DNA of 64,000 nucleotides from Primulina eburnea (lineage: Eukaryota; Streptophyta; Magnoliopsida; Lamiales; Gesneriaceae), in contig NC_133104.1 of NCBI RefSeq assembly GCF_022965805.1, forward strand, positions 42,266,682-42,330,681, written 5' to 3'. The notes below the pieces were generated by a model. That model saw nothing but the letters and a program-made list of their open reading frames with translations, was not told the origin of the DNA and searched no databases. Shown here piece by piece: positions 57,923 through 64,000 of this stretch. The first letter of the stretch is position 1. Every line of letters begins with the position of its first letter. The translations under genes were made by a program, and so were the position numbers.

Positions 57923-59058
57923 ATGTCAAATTTAACAAAGCTCGAATTTGTTGCGCTCGACATCACGGGAAAGAATTATATGCCATGGACTCTCGATGTA
58001 GAAATGCATCTTGAGTCATTGGGTCTAAGCGAGACTATTAAAGAAAATGGCATATATACATCACAAGAAAATGCAAGAGCCATGATATTTTTACGTCGAC
58101 ATCTCGACGAGGGATTAAAATGTGAATATCTGACTGAAAAAAAATCCCATGGCTTTGTGGAAAGGATTGAGAGAAAGATTTGAACATATAAGGGAAGTTA
58201 TACTTCCGACCGCCCGTGATGAATGGAATATGTTAAGATTCCAAGATTTTAAGAAAGTCATTGATTATAATTCAGCGATGTATCGAATAATCTCGCAGCT
58301 AAAATTTTGTGGACATGAGGTCACAGAATCTGAGATGCTTGAAAAAACATTTTCCACGTTTCATGCATCAAATATTACTCTACAACAACAATATAGAGTA
58401 CGTGGATTTGCGAGATATTCTGAGCTCATCGCTATCTTCTTGTGGCGGAAAAAAACAACGAGCTATTAATGAGAAATCGTCAGTCCCGACCCACTGGATC
58501 AACAGCATTTCCAGAAGTAAATGCTGTAAGTAAAAATGAATTTAAACCTCGGAACCAAAATCAAATTCAAAGACAAGATTTTGGTCGAGGTCGAGGTCGT
58601 GGACGTGGACGTGGACGTGGAATTGGTCGTGGTTGTGGACGCGGCCGTGGTTTTGAAAATAATAGAGATAGTTATTTTATAACTCATCTCAAAAGAGCGT
58701 CCCAAACCATCCACAGAAAAGGCATCATGAGAATACATGTGTTAATGAAAATCACTCAAAAAGATATGAAAGTTCTTGTTACAGGTGTGGTACTCCAGAA
58801 CATTGGTCCAAAGTTTGTCGAGCCCCTGAACACCTTTGTAAACTTTATAAAGAATCATTAAAGGGGAAAGAAAAGGAGACCAACTTCACTGAGCGCAGTG
58901 ACCGTTTGAGTGATTCAACTCATTTTAATGCTGGTGATTTTATGAATGATTTCTCTGAAAATGATCAACATGTTGGTGGGATAGAAATGAACAATTTTGA
59001 TGCTACAGATTTTCTCAATGATTTCTCTGAAAATGAACAGTATAATGGTAGAATATAA
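57923..59058 (+). pseudogene. Copia gag, frameshifted
   Basis: The frame opens with MSNLTKLEFVALDITGKNYM and continues through the retrotransposon gag (UBN2-type) domain (HIREVILPTARDEWNMLRF, then NSAMYRIISQLKFCGHEVTE), an Arg/Gly-rich nucleic-acid-binding run, and a zinc knuckle C-YR-C-GTPE-H-WSKV-C near 58777-58821. The reading frame changes near 58140 (in an A-run), near 58440 and before 58771, so at least three indels have occurred. The C-terminal part contains two similar acidic units ending in NDFSEN. Gag packages element RNA in intact relatives. Confidence 0.85.
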
Positions 59059-59184
59059 ATGTACAATAATTTATTTTTCATGTATTCATAGAATAATGTT
59101 TTATTGTATAATTATGATATGTGTTATATTTAAATATATATTGCCAGTAATTTATTTCATTGCATATTTTTTTGAAGTTCAAAT

Positions 59185-60381
59185 ATGGAAAATGCTATGA
59201 GCAAAACTGAAGTTTGCATACCCGATAGTGGTACAACGCACACTATCCTCCGAGATAAAAGATATTTCTTGGAACTAAAACCAACAAAAACAACGGTGAA
59301 TACAATATCAGGTCCTGTAGACTTGATTAAAGGATGTGGTAAAGCACAATTTTTGTTATCTAATGATACAAAATTTTTGATCAATGATGCTTTATATTCA
59401 CCACAATCGAAAAGAAATTTGTTGAGTTTTAATGATATATATTCTCATGGGTATGATACTCAAACAATGAATGAAGGGAATGGGAAATATATGTGCATTA
59501 TCACATATAAATCAGGAAAGAAATATGTGATTGAAAAACTACCAATGCTCCCTACTGGATTGCATTATACACATATAAGTCTCATTGAATCAAACATGGT
59601 AGTTGATAATTCTTCGATATTAACCAATTGGCATGATCGATTGGGACATCCTGGTTCAACAATGATGCGAAGAATTATAGAAAATACACATGGTCATCCA
59701 CTGAAAGACCAGAAGATCTTTCAGAATAATAAGTTTCAATGTAAAACACGTTCTCTTGGAAAACTTATTATAAGACCATCACCAGTCAAAATCCAAACTG
59801 AATCACCAATGTTTCTTGAACGTATTCAGGGTGATATTTGTGGACCAATCCATCCACCATGTGGACCATTCAGATACTTTATGGTATTGATTGATGCCTC
59901 CAGCAGATGGTCACATGTATGTTTATTGTCAACTCGAAATGTTGAATTTGCAAGATTACTTGCTCAAATAATAAAATTGAGGAATCAATTTCCCGATTAT
60001 ACAATCAAGAAAATTAGACTTGATAATGCTGGTGAATTTACTTCCCAGACTTTCAATGATTATTGTATGTCTATGGGAATCATTGTTGAGCATCATGTTG
60101 CTCATGTACATACACAGAATGGATTGGCTGAATCATTGATTAAACGTTTGCAAATGATTGCTAGACCAATGATTATGAAAACAAAGCTCCCTATTTCTAT
60201 ATGGGGACATGCAATTTTACATGTTGCTTCATTAATTCGCATCAGACCAAGTGCATATCATAAATACTCTCCATTACAGCTTGCATTTGGTAAAGAACCA
60301 GACATTTCTCATCTGAGAATTTTTGGATGTATGGTGTATGTGCCTATTGCACCACCACAACGAAAGAAAATGGGACCTTAA
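59185..60381 (+). pseudogene. Copia protease and integrase, ended by an internal stop
   Basis: Protease: CIPDSGTTHTILRD, with the D-S-G active site near 59224. GAG-pre-integrase: WHDRLGHPGSTMMRRI. The integrase zinc region is altered (CKTRSLGKL where the family has C-x-x-C-x-x-G-K). The DDE catalytic core is present: QGDICGP, RLDNAGEFTS and GLAESLIKRL. A TAA at 60379-60381 cuts the polyprotein; the same frame stays open immediately after it. It is separated from gag by about 126 bases containing stops. Confidence 0.88.
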
Positions 60382-61908
60382 AGAAAAGTTGGAATTTATA
60401 TCGGTTATGATAGTCCATCAATCTTTCGATATCTTGAACCTCAGACAGGAGATATGTTCACAGCATGTTTTGCTGATTGTCATTTTAATGATGAAATCTT
60501 CCCAATGTTAGGGGGAGAACAGAAACATACCGAAAAAGAAATTACATGGTATGTATCATCATTGTTACATCTTGATCCAATAACAAAACAATGTGAAAAA
60601 GATGTACAACAAATTGTACACTTGCAAAGAATAGCAAATCAAATACCAGATGCATTTGCAGACACAAAAGAGGTAACTAAATCATATATACATGCTGCAA
60701 ATACCCCTGCTCGAATTGAAATTCCAAAGAAACAAATGGAAGATACTCATGATGTCATTAAACGCCTGAAGCGTGGAAGGGCAGTCGGTTCCAAGGATAA
60801 AAATCCTCGAAAAAGAAAATTCATAGAGAAACACGATGATCACAAAATAAAGAATGATGTTTCTGAAGAAACACATGATGATCACAAAATAGAGAATGAT
60901 GTTCCTGAAGAAACACATGATGAAGAAAATGTTCTGTCAGAACCAAAAACTGACGAGAATCATGAAATCTCTATCAATTACATTAATATTGGAAAAATAT
61001 GGAACCGAAAAGATATAAATGAAATTGATGATATATTTTCTTATAATGTGGCAATCGACATCATAAATGATAACGAAGATCATGAACCAAAATCTTTTGG
61101 TGAATGTAAAAATCGGCAGGATTGGATAAAATGGAAAGATGCCATCCAGGTTGAATTAGATTCGCTAAATAAACGTAATATTTTTGGACCTATAGTCCTT
61201 ACACCTGAAGGTGTAAAACCTGTTGGATACAAATGGGTTTTTATTCGAAAGCGAAATGCGAAAAATGAAATAGTAAGATATAAAGCTCGACTTGTTGCAC
61301 AAGGTTTTTCTCAAAGGCCTAGAATTGATTATGAAGAAATGTATTCTCCTGTGATGGATGCAATTACGTTTCGGTATTTGATTAGCTTGGCGGTATCTGA
61401 AAATTTAGAAATGCGTCTTATGGATGTTGTTACAGCTTACTTATATGGATCACTTGATAGTAATATATATATGAAAATCCCTGAAGGATTTAAGATGCCT
61501 GAAGCACAAAGTTCAAAACCCAGGAAATGTTATTCTGTGAAATTACAAAGATCATTATATGGGTTAAAGCAATCAGGTCGAATGTGGTATAATCGACTAA
61601 GTGATCACTTGATGAAAAAGGGATATGTAAATAATTCAATACGCCCTTGTGTTTTCATTAAGAAAACAACATCCGGATGCGTAATTATTGCTGTATATGT
61701 TGATGATTTAAACATCATTGGAACGAATAAGGAAATTCAAGAAGTTGTGTCATACTTGAAGGAAGAATTTGAAATGAAGGATCTTGGAAAAACCAAGTAT
61801 TGTCTGGGTTTACAAATTGAACAAAAAGAATGTGGAATGTTTGTTCACCAGACAAATTATACAGAAAAGATCCTTAAACGTTTTAATATGGATAAAGCAA
61901 ATCTTTAA
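60382..61908 (+). pseudogene. Copia reverse transcriptase segment
   Basis: Continues the integrase frame after the stop. A linker rich in Asp/Glu/His contains a tandem repeat (HDDHKI..NDV..EETHD, twice, about 60829-60920). The reverse transcriptase proper starts near WKDAIQVELDSL and includes KPVGYKWVFIRKRN, YKARLVAQGFSQR, MDVVTAYLYGSL, SLYGLKQSGRMWYNRL and the catalytic YVDD near 61694. It ends at TAA 61906-61908 through a one-base shift just ahead of the RNase H segment. Confidence 0.9.
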
Positions 61909-62687
61909 GTACTCCAATGGTTGTTAGATCATTAAACATAGAAAAGGATCCATTCCGTCCATGTGAAGATGATGAAGATATTCTTGGTCCAGAAGTACCA
62001 TATCTAAGTGATATCGGTGCCCTTATGTACCTTACAAATTGTACAAGGCCTGATATATCTTTTGCCGTGAATCTGTTGGCAAGATTTAGCACATATCCAA
62101 CAAAGAGACACTGGAACGGAATTAAATATATATTCCGTTATCTACGAGGAACGACAGACTTGGGACTTTTGTATTCAAAAGATGCTAATCCAAGTATAAT
62201 TGGTTATGCTGATGCTGGATACTTATCTGATCCACACAAGGCACGTTCCCAAATTGGATATGTATTTACTCGTGGAGGCACTGCAATATCTTGGCGTTCA
62301 CAGAAACAAACGCTCGTAACAACTTCATCAAATCATGCCGAGATTATTGCACTACATGAAGCAAGTCGTGAATGTGTGTGGTTAAAATCAATGACCCAAC
62401 ATATCCAAATTTCATGCGGATTATCATTCGATGAGAAGCCTGTGATACTATATGAAGATAATGCTGCATGTGTTGTTCAAATGAAAGAAGGATACATAAA
62501 AAGTGACAGAACTAAACATATTCAGTTCTTCGCATTCACCAAGGAGCTTGAGAAGAATAAATGTATTGATGTTCGTCACATTCAATCAAGTGAAAACTCA
62601 TCAGATCTCTTCACAAAGGCACTTCCTACGTCAATATTCAGAAAGCACATATATAATATTGGGATGCGCAATCTACGAAATTTGTGA
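61909..62687 (+). pseudogene. Copia RNase H segment
   Basis: Frame shifted by one base from the RT; open to TGA at 62687. Motifs: YLTNCTRPDISFAVNLLARF, YADAGYLSDPHKARSQIGYV, ISWRSQKQTLVTTSSNHAEI, YEDNAACVVQMKEGYIKSDR, RTKHIQ and SSDLFTKALP. All are the standard copia C-terminal motifs. Confidence 0.9.
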
Positions 62688-62842
62688 AGAATTGTTCATG
62701 TCAACATCAGGGGGAGTTTACGTGACTGCACTCTTTTTCCCTTACTATGGTTTTTATCCCAATGGGTTTTTCCAAGTAAGGTTTTTAACGAGGCACTACA
62801 AAACACGTAATGAAGACATCATCAAATCATGATTATCATCAT

Positions 62843-62851
62843 AAGGGGGAG
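62843..62851 (+). other. Polypurine tract of the copia element
   Basis: AAGGGGGAG directly before the 3' LTR; the usual plus-strand primer. Confidence 0.85.
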
Positions 62852-63128
62852 TGTTGAAAATAAATGATTTGAATATTGAAAAGTAATAGTTGAATATTTG
62901 AATTTTGAAAATAAGAGTTGTAAAGTTAGAAGTTTGTGTGTGATGATGTAGGTAATGATGTATTTTATTTTTTGGATTATGTGTAATGAAACTCTATAAA
63001 TAGATCTCTCATTTGTGAAAAAAATCACAATTGAGTAGAGAGAAAAATATTATAAAGTGTGTAGCTTGATAAATTTTGAGAGTTTGAGATTTTTACTTTT
63101 TACCATAAATTTTTACTTTTTTACAACA
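62852..63128 (+). repeat. 3' LTR of the copia element
   Basis: 277 bp; differs from the 5' LTR at 10 sites by eye, with no indels. Followed by GCTTC, the target duplication. Confidence 0.95.
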
Positions 63129-63133
63129 GCTTC

Positions 63134-63697
63134 AACATTTATATAGTATATATATAGATAAATGACGATGTCCTTGTAAAAAATATTTTGAAAGAATTCC
63201 ATAATAATTTTCCTTATCCATTACTCTATTAAAAATTTTCTGTCAAGAAATACTATGTTTTAAATTGAAAAAAGACTTTTTTTAAAAAAAATCAAACACA
63301 AAAATATTTTAAATCGAAAATAATTTTATTTTAATTTTTTGAAATTTTAAAAATAATAATATAAAATTTTATATTAATGGTATCATTTGATTTATACTCG
63401 CGACACGCGGATGCAACAATCCCGGGTAAATAATTAAAATGGAATCAAAAGTAGAAATGAGTGGTGTACAGATTTGAATTCGGATAATGGTTAGATTATT
63501 TCGAACAGAGTTTTTTTTTTCTATATAATAATAATAAAAAAATTATTAATGTTGGGCTGGTATCTGATATGGCCCACTTGCCCGAGACACACGGGGTAGT
63601 GGCCGCAGCCCGCAGCCACAAATTGCTGGCGGCCATTACCACAAAATCCACCACCTCTCCATTTTCGCTTCTTCTCCTCTCTTTTACACTCGCGGCC
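63134..63697. other. Intergenic and 5' leader of the right-edge gene
   Basis: AT-rich up to about 63540, then G+C-rich DNA (GTGGCCGCAGCCCGCAGCC) that is probably the 5' UTR of the next gene. No separate gene. Confidence 0.5.
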
Positions 63698-63800
63698 ATG
63701 GTGATGCTGCGATTTTGCGTGCACTCCATTGCTTCTCTCTTGTTCTTGTCTTTTTTGGTAGTGAAGCTAGCTTTCCCTTCCTCAGCCATCATGTTCTCTG
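63698..63800 (+). CDS. First exon of a secreted or membrane protein gene (truncated by the window)
   Basis: ATG in good context (GCGGCCATGG) at 63698. The exon encodes MVMLRFCVHSIASLLFLSFL and continues VVKLAFPSSAIMFSG, a typical signal peptide ending before a GT donor at 63801 (TCTCTG then GTAATT), leaving phase 1. The upstream frame is also open, but the ATG chosen has the better context and a cleaner signal peptide. The rest of the gene is outside the window or starts beyond a long intron, so the family is unknown. Confidence 0.5.
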
Positions 63801-64000
63801 GTAATTCTTTCTTCTTGTTCGAAAAGGCACTTTTAGGAATTCCTGATTCATGTCCTCGATATCTTTAATGAATTGCTGAGCCTATGTTGTTACGGTCGAT
63901 GCTGTTACGTTGCTGGAGTTTTTTCTATGGGAATTCTCTATTTAGACCCTCTATGGACGTTCCATGATATTTTTGAAGAAAATGAAATTTCGAGCTCTCT

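Larger units (their letters stand above)
56933..63128 (+). mobile_element. Full-length Ty1/copia LTR retrotransposon, decayed
   Basis: Two 277-bp LTRs (56933-57209 and 62852-63128), both TGTTGAAAAT...TACAACA, are flanked by identical GCTTC target duplications (56928-56932 and 63129-63133). By eye the LTRs differ at 10 positions (about 3.6 percent). The internal order is gag, protease, integrase, reverse transcriptase, RNase H, which is copia rather than gypsy. The coding frame is broken at several places, so this copy cannot act alone. It carries promoter-like CTCTATAAATAG in each LTR and a purine tract just before the 3' LTR. Confidence 0.95.

Noticed and set aside
63496..63792. 98-residue minus-strand ORF at the right edge
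   Set aside because: Antisense to the exon with the signal peptide; no supporting splice or promoter signal.
1..64000. CRISPR arrays, rRNA genes, tRNA genes, organellar or bacterial insertions
   Set aside because: No regularly spaced repeats, rRNA stretches or convincing tRNA cloverleaf were seen on either strand by eye.

Overview
This is plant nuclear DNA. Genes carry GT-AG introns, several products have chloroplast or mitochondrial targeting leaders, and the protein families are typical of a eudicot: trihelix factor, nepenthesin-type aspartic protease, EXO84C, Nictaba/PP2 lectin, IMPL1, cytochrome c6A, P-class PPR, plant DXD glycosyltransferase and ankyrin-PGG protein. The DNA is strongly AT-rich, with many (AT)n tracts and transposon debris. 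Membership in the asterids, perhaps Lamiales, is only an impression from gene and repeat style. I see no CRISPR array, operon or bacterial feature.

Left third (1-23 kb): a possible terminal exon of an off-window gene; a two-exon trihelix factor (2149-3462); an intronless aspartic protease (6499-7944) followed by a 165-bp fold-back element inside an (AT)n tract; a complete non-autonomous CACTA element (8372-9130); a dead Harbinger transposase (about 10.0-10.4 kb); an intronless TAF8-like histone-fold gene (11040-11750); a seven-exon EXO84C gene (14538-18432) with a GC-AG intron; and a PP2/Nictaba lectin pseudogene (21087-22550) with two in-frame stops.

Middle (23-43 kb), minus strand: a ten-exon chloroplast IMPL1-type phosphatase (23223-27488); a six-exon cytochrome c6A gene (28843-30352) whose haem exon carries a one-base frameshift; then an At4g19890-like PPR gene and an At4g19900-like glycosyltransferase gene side by side, which matches their order in Arabidopsis as I remember it. 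Related AT-rich repeats lie on both sides of the glycosyltransferase gene, one of them split by a 700-bp TAA-flanked MITE.

Right third (44-64 kb): an ankyrin-PGG membrane protein gene on the minus strand (45949-52369). Its short first exon is separated from the rest by a 4.4-kb intron containing a hAT element with an exact 8-bp target duplication and a probable solo LTR. Then come a second related LTR, another hAT-like element, and a full-length decayed Ty1/copia retrotransposon (56933-63128) with 277-bp LTRs and exact GCTTC target duplications. At the right edge is the first exon, with a signal peptide, of a truncated gene.

The genes do not form a pathway; they are ordinary unlinked housekeeping and defence genes set in a repeat-rich background. 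A palindrome-ended repeat (GTGAGACGGTCTCAC ends) occurs at least eight times. I found no convincing new biological system. The most checkable anomalies are the cytochrome c6A frameshift, the PP2 pseudogene, the GC-AG introns, the hairpin element behind the protease, and the small hydrophobic ORF in the copia leader. Exon structures were derived by hand from splice-site phase and family similarity recalled from memory; no database search was run.
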